This document shows, piece by piece, positions 63,814 through 64,000 of a stretch of DNA of 64,000 nucleotides. Under the pieces are notes generated by a model. The model was given only the letters and a program-made list of their open reading frames with translations, was not told where the DNA came from and ran no database searches. This DNA comes from Ianthella basta (Eukaryota; Porifera; Demospongiae; Verongiida; Ianthellidae). The translations under genes and the position numbers were made by a program. The stretch is from assembly GCA_964019415.1 (NCBI GenBank), contig OZ025884.1:5147233-5211232 (forward strand), in the 5' to 3' direction. How positions within the stretch are numbered: position 1 is the first letter of the stretch; the number at the start of each line of letters is the position of its first letter.

Positions 63814-64000
63814 CTGGAGGTAGAAGAAGGAGCGACAGCACAACAACAAAGGCACGCTTCACGAGAGAAGCGGCTAGTGGTACATACATAGATGTATGGG
63901 ACATACGCATGTAACTCGTACATCGAAAACAACTTCAAAAACTACATACACTGATACAGTGTTATGTCAAAGTTGGGCACAAGGCAGCCATGTTTGTACA
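63814..64000. other. Window edge, intron of the coiled-coil gene
   Basis: 187 bp with no further exon recognised. Confidence 0.5.

Overview
The window is animal nuclear DNA. Genes are split by many short GT-AG introns, the proteins are metazoan orthologs, and introns are packed with (CA)n/(GT)n microsatellites, minisatellites and small fold-back transposons. Collagen-like proteins ending in a cysteine-rich fibrinogen-like domain and the compact layout suggest a marine invertebrate. A sponge or other early-branching animal is plausible but not proven. No virus-derived element was recognised.

Layout. 1-1919 (+): 3' part of MCM8 (DNA helicase), one open exon. 1982-8720 (+): HEATR4-like HEAT-repeat protein, 10 exons. 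8757-18228 (+): complete 21-exon beta-mannosidase (MANBA). 18622-25296 (+): a tandem second MANBA that has lost the five exons carrying both catalytic glutamates. 25676-26900 (-): CCDC124. 26975-27815 (+): neugrin, divergent from CCDC124. 27983-34198 (+): acid sphingomyelinase (SMPD1), 11 exons. 34950-43142 (-): FAM227-family protein, 13 exons. 43546-44342 (+): possible small unknown gene. 44924-47200 (+): intronless XPC. 48503-53148 (+): voltage-gated proton channel HVCN1, 8 exons. 53383-53454 (+): tRNA-Pro(UGG). 54038-56769 (-): an intact collagen/fibrinogen-like gene and a decayed tandem copy. 58039-63813 (-): 3' part of a long coiled-coil protein that runs off the window.

Gene relations. 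MCM8 and XPC act in DNA repair; MANBA and SMPD1 are secreted-pathway/lysosomal hydrolases. MCM8, HEATR4 and MANBA lie head-to-tail with gaps of only 62 and 36 bp. CCDC124/neugrin share a 74-bp divergent promoter. Exon chains were built by hand from splice sites and reading phase. For every multi-exon gene called complete the summed exon length is a multiple of three; MANBA copy 2 is the exception.

Most interesting points: the beta-mannosidase paralog without active-site exons; a symmetric phase-1 cassette exon adding an eight-cysteine extracellular loop to the proton channel; an in-frame TGA in the coiled-coil gene; splice donors formed by the first units of (GT)n tracts; a 16-bp minisatellite in a HEATR4 intron with no stops in any forward frame; and families of fold-back elements, several sharing a CGAAACGTC-like motif.
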